A DNA stretch of 23,372 nt from a virus. Each line of letters begins with the position of its first letter. Position 1 is the stretch's first letter. Below the pieces are notes generated by a model. It saw only the letters and a program-made list of their open reading frames with translations, was not told the origin of the DNA and ran no database searches. The DNA lies in IMG/VR virus record IMGVR_UViG_3300025889_000976, positions 1 through 23,372 of that record. One strand, 5' to 3'. Both the position numbers and the translations under genes were made by a program. Shown piece by piece: positions 7,935 to 14,475 of this stretch.

Positions 7935-8416
7935 GCGAGCGTCGTGACAGTCGCGTTGCCAGCCATAGCACCAGTTCCAATGTACTTGGTGAGCGGCAGC
8001 GTAATCATCACCTTTCCAGAATTGGTAAACTTAACGGAACCGCCTCCAGCGTACACCCAATCTCCATTGATGGTTCCAGTTGCTCCACCAAAGGTAATGG
8101 CTTTGGCATTAGCAATAGTCGCCCATCCATTAATCGCTGGCAAAGAAGCGGCCAATTTAGACTGAGCGTCTCCGGTACCGCCAGCAGCAGCCGACGGAAT
8201 GAACGTGATGGACATTGAAAGCCGCTCGTTCTCAGAAACTTGAGCAACCACAACTCCAGCACCATTCTTGATTTGCTCAACGTCGCCCTCATGGGTGATG
8301 TCGTAGCTCTCAATAGTCGTAATTGCGCCAGTGGTCAGTGCCGCTCCTGCGGTCGTGTAAAGCGTTATGTCGCCGTGCGCTCCGTAAACTAGTACGCTGC
8401 CTTTACTTGTAGCCAT
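7931..8416 (-). CDS. probable major tail tube protein
   Basis: A 161-aa protein of small, beta-prone residues (Ala, Gly, Thr, Val), starting MATSKGSVLVYGAHGDITLY. Segments such as TTIESYDITHEGDVEQIKNG and ENERLSMSITFIPS are the kind of strand-turn-strand pattern found in tail tube proteins, with a TITFIP-type strand in the centre. It sits between the tail terminator and the tape measure block, the usual tail tube location, and no other candidate is nearby. The start ATG 8416 follows an 18-base A/C-rich leader (ACCAAACCCAAACATCAC) with no Shine-Dalgarno, notable for a gene expected to be abundantly expressed. The tube role is inferred from order and composition. Confidence 0.7.
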   Translation of the reverse strand: MATSKGSVLVYGAHGDITLYTTAGAALTTGAITTIESYDITHEGDVEQIKNGAGVVVAQVSENERLSMSITFIPSAAAGGTGDAQSKLAASLPAINGWATIANAKAITFGGATGTINGDWVYAGGGSVKFTNSGKVMITLPLTKYIGTGAMAGNATVTTLA

Positions 8417-8434
8417 GTGATGTTTGGGTTTGGT

Positions 8435-8914
8435 TTAAGTTGCGGACGCAAATAATGTAAACGTCCGTTGAAAAACTCTGGATCGTTCTGAAACGTCAGT
8501 CGACCCGAAATCGCTAGGGGTTGCGAAATAAGCCGTAAACGGCCCGTCCTGATGCGTTTCACCGACAGTCAATATGTCTGCACCACCGTCGAGGAAAAGA
8601 TCCTGTAATGCGGCATCTAGGACGTTTGTGATGCCAAGCATGGACGACTCATTTGTGTCGTCAGCCGAAAGCTGAAGTTCGACCCTAACTTCCATTTCGC
8701 AGGTTGTGTCGAACGGGGTGACTGGCACTGCATTTGAAACAGCAACGATGAGCCGAGGAAATTGCGGCATGACATCCTCGACATCTGGATCTTCAAATGC
8801 TCCGCGACCGTAGCTCGTCAGACAAGCTGGCGCACCGATGGGAGAGGCTGACCAGTCAATGCCGATCAGCCAGTCTACCACGGCGCGTTCAGTTCGTAAT
8901 GCAACGGCGTTCAT
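8435..8914 (-). CDS. tail terminator / gpU-like protein
   Basis: A 159-aa protein starting in an ATGA overlap with the preceding gene. The opening (MNAVALRTERAVVDWLIGID) is helical. It is followed by a run of strands: PRLIVAVSNAVPV, TTCEMEVRVELQLSADD, then a helix (LDAALQDLFLDGG) and a final strand set (RSRVFQRTFTLFASAT). This alpha-beta arrangement with VRVELQLS and a closing FTLF strand is typical of phage tail terminator or minor tail U-type proteins that cap the tail tube. The gene order (gp10/Z-like, then this, then tail tube) matches the lambda order Z-U-V. Confidence is moderate because sequence identity in this family is low. Confidence 0.68.
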   Translation of the reverse strand: MNAVALRTERAVVDWLIGIDWSASPIGAPACLTSYGRGAFEDPDVEDVMPQFPRLIVAVSNAVPVTPFDTTCEMEVRVELQLSADDTNESSMLGITNVLDAALQDLFLDGGADILTVGETHQDGPFTAYFATPSDFGSTDVSERSRVFQRTFTLFASAT

Positions 8915-9648
8915 TCTACGACTTTAAACCCACGATTCGCTAAAAGTTGATCGGCTGCCTCGCCTAACTTTGCACGCAGATAGTTTACCATTTCAACCTG
9001 TTCGTCCTGCAATGCCTCAATGACTGCTTTGTTTAGAATACGCTGACCGTTTGATCCAATGCGCGGAGGTCCCTCGGCTTGAACCTGACACTTAGCCATC
9101 GGCATGAATCCGTCGACCGCTTTATTTGCAATCGCTTTGGGATTGCTGCGTCGATAAATTGCAACTGATTGAAGTTTGTGGTCGTATTGTGCGGCTAACG
9201 AAATAGCAGCCTTGTTTGCGCCGCCATATTTACCGCTTTTGACGCGCTTGGTTCCAAATTGCCTGAAACCCTGAAACTTGCGGATTCCTCTGACGATAAC
9301 AGATTTGAGGTATCCAACGCCGCCAAGAGTTCTTGCCCTCAACTTTCTAACAGCTTCCGACATTTCTTTGCCGTAAAGTCCGGGGTGGCGTTTTGAGTTG
9401 ATGATTGCGTAAATCTTTTGAACTTCTCGTTGCTTTCCACCCTTTGCTCGTACCATTTGCATCAAACTTTCCGCATATCGTTTGCGAACGGCAGCAGGTT
9501 CTTTCGGCCCCAAAATCAGATAAGTACGCAATAAAACAAAAAACATCCGTGCGTTAATCGCCTTTGGAAGCGTGCGCGACGAATGCGCCAGATACAGCCT
9601 GAAAGCTATTTCGAAGTTTCTCGTATCAACTGAAACGACAGCATTCAT
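8911..9648 (-). CDS. tail completion / HK97 gp10-like or lambda Z-like neck protein
   Basis: A 245-aa, very basic protein starting in an ATGA overlap. The N-terminus (MNAVVSVDTRNFEIAFRLYL and LPKAINARMFFVL) is the helical start seen in minor tail proteins of the Z/gp10 type. The middle is Lys/Arg/Gly-rich (GIRKFQGFRQFGTKRVKSG), and the C-terminal half has a helix with EALQDEQVEMVNYLRAKLG. Such proteins complete the head-proximal end of the tail. Its position between the connector and the tail terminator agrees. No transmembrane or enzymatic motif is present. It could alternatively be a different neck protein. Confidence 0.66.
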   Translation of the reverse strand: MNAVVSVDTRNFEIAFRLYLAHSSRTLPKAINARMFFVLLRTYLILGPKEPAAVRKRYAESLMQMVRAKGGKQREVQKIYAIINSKRHPGLYGKEMSEAVRKLRARTLGGVGYLKSVIVRGIRKFQGFRQFGTKRVKSGKYGGANKAAISLAAQYDHKLQSVAIYRRSNPKAIANKAVDGFMPMAKCQVQAEGPPRIGSNGQRILNKAVIEALQDEQVEMVNYLRAKLGEAADQLLANRGFKVVE

Positions 9649-10100
9649 CTCGTCTTGGCTGAAAGTTCCAGAACGTAGAAACCTCCACTCGCGTCACGTT
9701 TAGCGGAAACAATACGAAGCACCCTGCCATCATAGGTCAACGTGCGACCGACGACCGGCATCATCTTGCCAAACGTCAGCAACAATCGGTCGGTATTTTC
9801 CTGCAGTAGTAAACTGCCACTTTCTAACTGGAGTTTGTCTGCGGTGGAACCGACATCAGCAGACCAGACGGTAGCGTCAACCGTGACAAGCGTTGAATCC
9901 GCCAAACGCCAATCGTCAAGTTTGACCAGTAGACGAGCAGCGAGATTGTCTTGGAAACCACCAGAGATAACGGCATTTGCGTCCGTGATTGAGGTTGGCA
10001 AACATCGCACAAGCTGACCTTGCCAGATGAACGCAGGATTGCCCAATGCCCCCTGAAGGACGGTCATGCCCAACTGGAGACTGGTGGCAATCAGGTTCAC
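9645..10100 (-). CDS. head-tail connector, FII-like position (151 aa)
   Basis: A 151-aa protein starting with GTG in a GTGA overlap with the fibre-like gene. It contains TVLQGALGNPAFIWQGQLVR near the N-terminus, then a beta-rich body with LAARLLVKLDDW, a KLQLESGSLLLQENTDRLLL stretch and the strand pair VGRTLTYDGRVLRIVS. It ends GGFYVLELSAKTR. An N-terminal helix followed by a YDG-R-x-LRI-V hairpin is common in phage head-tail joining proteins. It is the first neck-type gene after the fibre/lysis cassette. The connector assignment is an inference from fold-like features and from the Z/U-like genes that follow. Confidence 0.58.
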   Translation of the reverse strand: MNLIATSLQLGMTVLQGALGNPAFIWQGQLVRCLPTSITDANAVISGGFQDNLAARLLVKLDDWRLADSTLVTVDATVWSADVGSTADKLQLESGSLLLQENTDRLLLTFGKMMPVVGRTLTYDGRVLRIVSAKRDASGGFYVLELSAKTR

Positions 10101-10597
10101 GCCGTGAAGTAGACGCCAGAAACCAAGATTCGGGAAGTGGCTTGAAGGGGACCAGCAAGACTGGAAATGTCTCCGGTATCGTACACGCTCAACTCACAGT
10201 AAGAAGTCCCGCCAACAACCTTACCAATCACAGCGGTCTTGGCTTGAGTCGTCGCGTTGTCCAACCAGATCGACACAGCAGCGTCATAAGTCGCAGGATC
10301 GGGAAGGCTCAATCGAAGATTTCCGGTCGCTGCACCGCTCACCGAGTTGATGGTGATGTCAGCGGTGAACGTGGAGACAAAGCCAATGGACGTATGGCGA
10401 GCCGTGTTAACCGTCGTCGAGAACGTGCGGCCACCACCAGAGTCAGTCAGCGTAGGAACCCACGCCTCAGGAGCCAGCATCGGTAGCGCGGCATAGATCT
10501 CCGTAAAGTTGTCGTTGGCCTTCTGCCAACTAGCGCGGAGCGTGTCTCCGGTGTTGTCGTTGGCGGTCGTACCCGTGTTGATGACTTGTTGGGACAT
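10097..10597 (-). CDS. tail-fibre-like protein with INTGTTANDNTGDTLR motif
   Basis: A 166-aa protein whose first 35 residues (VINTGTTANDNTGDTLRASW, then KANDNFTEIYAAL) match a widespread phage motif found at the N-terminus of fibre or baseplate-associated proteins. The remaining 120 residues are beta-rich and contain a single Cys. It differs from most genes here in having a recognisable Shine-Dalgarno, AAGGA, about 6 bases before ATG 10597. The C-terminus has no S74 or other known domain. It is likely a short fibre or capsid-surface protein. It directly precedes the head-tail connector with a GTGA overlap, so it is part of the same transcript. Confidence 0.72.
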   Translation of the reverse strand: MSQQVINTGTTANDNTGDTLRASWQKANDNFTEIYAALPMLAPEAWVPTLTDSGGGRTFSTTVNTARHTSIGFVSTFTADITINSVSGAATGNLRLSLPDPATYDAAVSIWLDNATTQAKTAVIGKVVGGTSYCELSVYDTGDISSLAGPLQATSRILVSGVYFTA

Positions 10598-10599
10598 GG

Positions 10600-10827
10600 T
10601 TATTCCTTGGGCAAAGCGTACCAGCCTTCCGAGAGCGTTATTCTGTTCTGAGAGCGCACAACTTTGCCAGAAGCATCTTTGACCCAGACTTTAGATTTAA
10701 CGCTCTCAGCGAGGCGTACAGGCTCACCGTGAGGCACATAGATCACTCGACTAGCGCAACCGCTCATGGTCATCAATACGAGCCAAGAGATCACGCTTGA
10801 GGTCAGGTTGTTTCTGTGCGTCTTCAC
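10600..10827 (-). CDS. small lipoprotein, spanin-like candidate
   Basis: A 75-aa protein with a GTG start. The N-terminal 26 residues form a lipoprotein signal: basic KTHRNN, hydrophobic SSVISWLVLM, then a lipobox-like MSGC with Cys24 to be lipidated. The mature part (RVIYVPHGEPVRLAESVKSK, then WVKDASGKVVRSQNRITLSE and GWYALP) resembles a family of small phage lipoproteins found next to holin genes. An outer-membrane spanin (Rz1-like) role is plausible because the preceding genes are membrane proteins, but the mature part is not proline-rich and no paired i-spanin is identifiable. It starts 8 bases past the preceding stop. The presence of a lipoprotein favours a diderm host. Confidence 0.7.
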   Translation of the reverse strand: MKTHRNNLTSSVISWLVLMTMSGCASRVIYVPHGEPVRLAESVKSKVWVKDASGKVVRSQNRITLSEGWYALPKE

Positions 10828-10835
10828 TGGTCTTG

Positions 10836-11180
10836 TCAGTCTTCAGTTGACCGGCGAAGAACTTCATCAATGCGGTCAGAATTTGTTCGATCCAATTCAT
10901 GGCTACGGATCAACGCAGAATGAAAGACAACCGCCCAGACAAACATCCCAGCAAGGCCAGAGTTTAAGATCACCTCGGAAACCTTGGGCGAGTAGTCAGA
11001 GAGGCAGTTGAAGAGTGAACCAGCAGCTACCGAGACCAGAGAGGCTTTGAGTGTCAGGCTTCCAACTCTAGGCCACTTGTTCACCACACCTGACGAGCGG
11101 TAGATCAAGACCATAAACGCAGAGACACCAGCGGTAAGGACACCACAAGCAACTCGGTTTGTGATCTCTAGCGCATTCAT
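10836..11180 (-). CDS. small membrane protein, holin-type candidate (114 aa)
   Basis: A 114-aa protein starting at ATG 11180 in an ATGA overlap; this start is preferred over upstream codons because of the overlap. It has about three hydrophobic segments: residues 10-28 (VACGVLTAGVSAFMVLIY), 43-62 (LTLKASLVSVAAGSLFNCL) and 72-90 (LNSGLAGMFVWAVVFHSALI). A polar charged tail (DRTNSDRIDEVLRRSTED) follows. It is the last of four tiny overlapping membrane or small genes. Multi-pass small membrane proteins beside a lipoprotein are usually lysis proteins, but no endolysin is visible nearby, so a holin role is unproven. Confidence 0.66.
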   Translation of the reverse strand: MNALEITNRVACGVLTAGVSAFMVLIYRSSGVVNKWPRVGSLTLKASLVSVAAGSLFNCLSDYSPKVSEVILNSGLAGMFVWAVVFHSALIRSHELDRTNSDRIDEVLRRSTED

Positions 11181-11461
11181 TTTGGGCCGATACCCAGCTT
11201 GTCGAGGATGTATTCCACACCGCGCAAACCAAGGAAACCAAGCATGAATGCCACCGCGTATTGGCTGCTGGAGTTCTGCAAACCAAAGGCAGTGATGGCA
11301 AGTGGCGTAAGATAGTTGGCCGACAGAGTTCCAGCGATCAGGCTCATAATCGTAGAGAACCAACTCTTGTGTCCATCTTGCTTGACCAACACTAGCGAGC
11401 CAGCAAATCCAGCGACGAGCAACCCGAGGTTAATCCCAAGATCTCGCAGCAGGTCTTTCAT
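11177..11461 (-). CDS. small membrane protein, holin-type candidate (94 aa)
   Basis: A 94-aa protein with three probable transmembrane helices: residues 9-26 (INLGLLVAGFAGSLVLV), 36-58 (STIMSLIAGTLSANYLTPLA region) and 66-85 (QYAVAFMLGFLGLRGVEYIL). A polar segment (KQDGHKSW) lies between the first two. It starts in an ATGA overlap with the 59-aa gene and ends in an ATGA overlap with the 114-aa gene. Size, three helices and charged ends are consistent with a class I holin, and it is the best holin candidate in the window. An unrelated phage membrane role cannot be excluded. Confidence 0.66.
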   Translation of the reverse strand: MKDLLRDLGINLGLLVAGFAGSLVLVKQDGHKSWFSTIMSLIAGTLSANYLTPLAITAFGLQNSSSQYAVAFMLGFLGLRGVEYILDKLGIGPK

Positions 11462-11637
11462 GGCTTGTCAGTGGGAGCAGCGTCTTGAGCCTTGAGCGCG
11501 GTGAACATTGCTCCCGCACCAGCAACTCCAGCAGTGATGGCACCAGAGATATCCCCAGCGATCACTTGCTTGATTGCAACGCTAAGAGCAGCGAGCAGCA
11601 CGGCCACTCCACCGAGGGTTGTCTTCCAGTTTTTCAT
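11458..11637 (-). CDS. very small membrane protein (59 aa)
   Basis: A 59-aa protein starting in an ATGA overlap with the preceding 49-aa gene and ending in another with the 94-aa gene. The start MKNWKTTLGGVAVLLAALSV gives a short basic N-terminus then a hydrophobic helix (about residues 8-22). A second glycine/alanine-rich weak helix (AITAGVAGAGAMFTAL) follows. The family of short KSWKTTLAGL-type proteins is common in phages close to lysis genes, where it is often called holin or hypothetical. The reading frame, start and overlaps support a real gene despite its size. Confidence 0.66.
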   Translation of the reverse strand: MKNWKTTLGGVAVLLAALSVAIKQVIAGDISGAITAGVAGAGAMFTALKAQDAAPTDKP

Positions 11638-11783
11638 TCTTTGGGCGTGTTAGCGGCAGCGAGGATCTTGTCCACGATAGGCAGAGCAACCTTGGCGTTC
11701 TGTAGGCCACCAGCCTTGACGCTGATGTCGATCAGTTGCAGCAGTTGCTGAATCTCCTCCTGAGTCAGTTCGATGTTAATCAT
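11634..11783 (-). CDS. tiny hypothetical protein (49 aa)
   Basis: A 49-aa protein read from ATG 11783 to TGA at 11634. It starts in an ATGA overlap with the DUF7936-like gene and ends in an ATGA overlap with the 59-aa membrane gene. The sequence is an amphipathic helix pair (ELTQEEIQQLLQLID and NAKVALPIVDKILAAANTPK), with no membrane segment. I do not recognise the family. The tight double overlap is the main support. Function unknown; a lysis-cassette accessory is only a guess. Confidence 0.62.
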   Translation of the reverse strand: MINIELTQEEIQQLLQLIDISVKAGGLQNAKVALPIVDKILAAANTPKE

Positions 11784-12193
11784 TCGGCGGGAACAATAAC
11801 CGGAGCAGTCGGCTCGCTCAAGTCAGGAGCGGGAGGAGCGATCACCGGAGCCTGGATGGTGGTGCCATCGACAACGCCATCGCCCCACGGCAGCGGAGGA
11901 GTGGTGATCGGAGGATTGATCTGGTCGTTGATCTGCTGCGTCACGTTCGCCTCAATCGCGCTCTGATCGACGCCATTGGCATAGCACCATCCGAGGACTT
12001 GCGCTTCGGTCAGATCAGGATACGGCGTGAACGAACCGGTCGGCGGAGCGAACGACGCGCTGCCGTAGCAGGTGCCGCTGTACTGTCCGTCGGTTCCATT
12101 GCAACGCCAGTCGGCGGTGATGACGACATCGGTAAGACTGCCTTCGGTCGGCTTAACGAGAAGGCGTTCGATGATCCAAGAGATGGTAATCAT
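11780..12193 (-). CDS. DUF7936-like phage protein (137 aa)
   Basis: A 137-aa protein resembling a common environmental phage family. The first part (MITISWIIERLLVKPTEGSL, then TDVVITADWRCNGTDGQYSG) is beta-rich. A following FTPYPDLTEAQVLGWCYANG segment and ANVTQQINDQINPPITTPPL region are the usual hallmark: a PYxDLTEAQVxGW motif and then a helix with QQIxxQINPP. The C-terminus is proline-rich and ends VIVPAE. These proteins sit with tail or fibre genes, and their function is not known. It lies 6 bases after the fibre gene and overlaps the 49-aa gene at its stop. An accessory role in fibre assembly or virion decoration is a guess. Confidence 0.74.
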   Translation of the reverse strand: MITISWIIERLLVKPTEGSLTDVVITADWRCNGTDGQYSGTCYGSASFAPPTGSFTPYPDLTEAQVLGWCYANGVDQSAIEANVTQQINDQINPPITTPPLPWGDGVVDGTTIQAPVIAPPAPDLSEPTAPVIVPAE

Positions 12194-12199
12194 GGGATA

Positions 12200-13789
12200 T
12201 TAGGCTTCCAGAGCTTCGATACGGGCGGTGAGTTCCTTGATGGCAGCAACTAGCAGGGGGATGACTTCGGTGTAACGAAGCCCCAGGGATTCGCTATCCG
12301 TTGAATCAACAGCTTCAGGAAGCACGGACTTCACATCCTGAGCAATCAGGAATGATCGACGGATTCCATCCGCATCGGACTTGTATTTGCCAATCACAGA
12401 GCGCAGAGAACCAACCTTAGAAACCGCATTTTTGATCGGCTCAATGATGTCTTTCAAACGCTCGTCAGAAGTAGCAGACCAAGCACTTGCTCCGTCAGCC
12501 ATAGTGACGCCAACATTGCTGGCGTTCATCACAAACAGCGTATTGGATGTGTTGACAGCACCAAACCTCCAATACAGTCCAGCAGTTGCACCAGTGTTGC
12601 GAATTACAATTCCATCTGGCTGGGCAAAGGTCGTGAACAGCGAAAGCCTGCTTGCAAGAGGAGATGATGTATCACCCACCAGCAAATTGCCCGACGCATC
12701 GAGCGTCATCGCTTGGGTGAAGGTGATGGCATTGCCAGCAGTGCCGCTGGGGGCGTTGTACCACTGATGTGCTCCCTGATTCTGCTGATACATCCCTGCG
12801 GCTTGCGTGTTCTTGTAGACGTAATTCCCAGAAGTGTTATAGACTGCGTTGTTAAGGTAAAACGCTTGTCCATACCCAGAAGAACTCGACATCAGCGCAT
12901 TTCCAGATCCAAACTCAATCGCTTTGTACGAGCTATTCCACGCACTCGGCGTAACCCCCACTCCGACGTTGCCGGTCGGATCAACAATGAGCCGCTCGAC
13001 CGGAGTCGTTGAACCAGTGGCAATGATAACGCTTCGCGCAGCACTTGTTCTCGGCTGGATGATCAGGTTTCCGAAGTTGTCGAACGGATACGTTGCTCCG
13101 CCATCGGTGTAGTAGATGGAACAAGCATTAGCGTTTGATATGTAAGACGTTCTTGCTCCACTAGCAGTTCCAGCAATCGCAACGGGTCCTTGAGAATAAA
13201 TCAGATGCGATGCCAACGGACTCCCACCCACGCCCAGCCCCGTGGAGTTCAGGGTCATGGCGGTGCCAGCGACTCCGCCGACGTTCGACCAAGTGGCTAC
13301 GCCGGTAGACGATATCGCATACCGCTCGGAACCATTGACATATAAAAACAACGGAAGCGCATCTCTTTGATAAACAAACGCTCCAGCACTGTTTTGAATT
13401 AAATCAAAGCTAGTTGTGCCAAGTGTGGTTCCATTGCCAGAAATCAGAAGCGCACCTGCGCCACCAACTCCGCCTCTGACATCAATGGTTGCAATCGAAG
13501 CTGCTCGAACAGACAACTGATTGTCTGGCGTCGCCGTCCCAATACCCACCCGATTGTTCGCCGAATCCACCTTCAGGGTGCTGGTGTCCACCGTCAGATC
13601 GCCGCTGATCGTGGCGGAGGCGAGGGTGGCGGTGCCGCTTGCACCAAGCAGTTGATTGAGCGTGACCTTCTTGGTTGTTCCGGTCGCGGCCATTGACGTA
13701 TCGGAAACGTCCACCAACACAAGCGGATCGTTCGCGGGATCGGTAGAAGCTCCGATGCTAGTCAGGGCTGTAATCTTAGAGTCGGCCAT
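12200..13789 (-). CDS. tail fibre with C-terminal S74 intramolecular chaperone
   Basis: A 529-aa fibre-type protein. The N-terminus (MADSKITALTSIGASTDPAN, then DPLVLVDVSD) is a typical virion-attachment opening. The shaft has beta-repeat modules such as NRVGIGTATPDNQLSV and LLVGDTSSPLASRLSL with many Gly/Ser/Asn. Residues 439-529 form a Peptidase_S74 chaperone domain: S441 in SDERLK with K446 form the expected Ser-Lys dyad, followed by helices and FLIAQDVKSVLPEAVD and RYTEVIPLLVAAIKEL, the usual S74 core. The chaperone trimerises the fibre and then cleaves itself near its N-terminus. The gene lies in the middle of the head block rather than after the tail tip. The leader before ATG 13789 shows no Shine-Dalgarno. 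Confidence 0.88.
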   Translation of the reverse strand: MADSKITALTSIGASTDPANDPLVLVDVSDTSMAATGTTKKVTLNQLLGASGTATLASATISGDLTVDTSTLKVDSANNRVGIGTATPDNQLSVRAASIATIDVRGGVGGAGALLISGNGTTLGTTSFDLIQNSAGAFVYQRDALPLFLYVNGSERYAISSTGVATWSNVGGVAGTAMTLNSTGLGVGGSPLASHLIYSQGPVAIAGTASGARTSYISNANACSIYYTDGGATYPFDNFGNLIIQPRTSAARSVIIATGSTTPVERLIVDPTGNVGVGVTPSAWNSSYKAIEFGSGNALMSSSSGYGQAFYLNNAVYNTSGNYVYKNTQAAGMYQQNQGAHQWYNAPSGTAGNAITFTQAMTLDASGNLLVGDTSSPLASRLSLFTTFAQPDGIVIRNTGATAGLYWRFGAVNTSNTLFVMNASNVGVTMADGASAWSATSDERLKDIIEPIKNAVSKVGSLRSVIGKYKSDADGIRRSFLIAQDVKSVLPEAVDSTDSESLGLRYTEVIPLLVAAIKELTARIEALEA

Positions 13790-13799
13790 AGGTCAGGAA

Positions 13800-13955
13800 T
13801 TAGTCGGTGGAGAGTGAGAAAATGATCTTGGAATTGTCCTCTTGGAGAACGAACGAGTTGCCGTCCTCCTGCATCAGCCAACGATCCATCGCAGGATAAG
13901 CCACCTCAATGGCATCATCCGACGTAGAAAGCTGCAATGACAGCGCGAGGGTCAT
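13800..13955 (-). CDS. tiny hypothetical protein (51 aa)
   Basis: A 51-aa frame starting at ATG 13955, which shares a base with the TGA of the preceding 89-aa gene (TGATG), and ending with TAA 10 bases before the fibre gene. The sequence is acidic (MTLALSLQLSTSDDAIEVAY, DRWLMQEDGNSFVLQEDNSK). No membrane segment or known motif is seen. Support comes from the coupled start, an intact frame and absence of another gene in the gap. Function unknown. It may belong to the fibre or to the head transcript. Confidence 0.6.
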   Translation of the reverse strand: MTLALSLQLSTSDDAIEVAYPAMDRWLMQEDGNSFVLQEDNSKIIFSLSTD

Positions 13956-14224
13956 CAGGTCGTGGCTCGGGCGAAGTAGGCGATAACTGCACCGCTAGTC
14001 AGAGTGAATGACGAAATCTTGCCAACGATGGTGATGCCAGCAGGAATCGTAGTCCCAGACCAAGTGCCGGTCACTCCAGTTCCAGCAATGGCAGAAATCA
14101 CGGTTGCGGTGATGGTCTGGATCGCAACATACCCAGCGGTATTAGCAGAGGTTCCGGTGACTAAGGTAAACCCTTGATGCCCCATGGAATCCTGCGTTGC
14201 TACGTCTGATTGGTAAGCGGACAT
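13955..14224 (-). CDS. small structural-type protein after capsid (89 aa)
   Basis: An 89-aa protein starting with MSAYQSDVATQDSMGHQGFT and continuing with beta-rich, Gly/Thr/Ala/Ile segments (IQTITATVISAIAGTGVTGT and IPAGITIVGKISSFTLTSGA). The IPAG-ITI-VG-K-I pattern with alternating strands suggests a compact beta protein. A capsid decoration or minor head role is plausible because it lies immediately after the capsid genes and a hairpin. No family was recognised with certainty. ATG 14224 is preceded by a 16-base leader (AAACCAGATTTACAAA) without a Shine-Dalgarno. Confidence 0.7.
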   Translation of the reverse strand: MSAYQSDVATQDSMGHQGFTLVTGTSANTAGYVAIQTITATVISAIAGTGVTGTWSGTTIPAGITIVGKISSFTLTSGAVIAYFARATT

Positions 14225-14240
14225 TTTGTAAATCTGGTTT

Positions 14241-14279
14241 GAGGGGGGATAACCAACCCTGTGTCAGCCATCCCCCCTC
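14241..14279. other. GC-rich perfect hairpin between head genes
   Basis: A perfect 10-base inverted repeat, GAGGGGGGAT at 14241-14250 and ATCCCCCCTC at 14270-14279, with a 19-base loop. It lies in the 63-base gap between the 58-aa and 89-aa genes. In minus-strand RNA it would fold into a stable stem. No U-run follows the stem, so it is not a standard intrinsic terminator. It may be a weak terminator, an RNA processing or stability element that lets capsid messages be more abundant than downstream fibre messages, or a DNA site. Confidence 0.55.
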
Positions 14280-14287
14280 GCTTGTGT

Positions 14288-14464
14288 TTAACCTTTACGA
14301 ATCTTCGGTGCCAGACTGCCTTGGATGAACAAGATCAGTTTGCCTCCTTCGGGAACAGAAGCGGTGTTGAAGTTGGCACGCTGGAGAGACGCATCAACAT
14401 CGGGACCAGAAACGAGCTTGGTTTTGCCGCTCTTGTCCACCGCAACAGTGGTAGCAATACGCAT
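14288..14464 (-). CDS. small hypothetical protein between capsid and hairpin (58 aa)
   Basis: A 58-aa frame from ATG 14464 to TAA 14288. It starts 11 bases after the capsid stop and ends 9 bases before the hairpin. The sequence (MRIATTVAVDKSGKTKLVSG, then SVPEGGKLILFIQGSLAPKI) is compact, basic at its C-terminus, and beta-prone. Purine-rich AAGGA lies only one base before the ATG, too close for a normal ribosome binding site. I do not recognise a family. The tight spacing and its location next to the capsid suggest a virion head accessory such as a decoration or internal protein, but this is inference. Confidence 0.62.
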   Translation of the reverse strand: MRIATTVAVDKSGKTKLVSGPDVDASLQRANFNTASVPEGGKLILFIQGSLAPKIRKG

Positions 14465-14475
14465 ATCCTTATGGA

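Noticed and set aside
7792-8416. A possible frameshifted tail chaperone product between the tail tube and tape measure.
   Set aside because: No second open frame of useful length follows the 183-aa gene before the tape measure, and no clear slippery heptamer was seen. The gap to the tape measure is one base.
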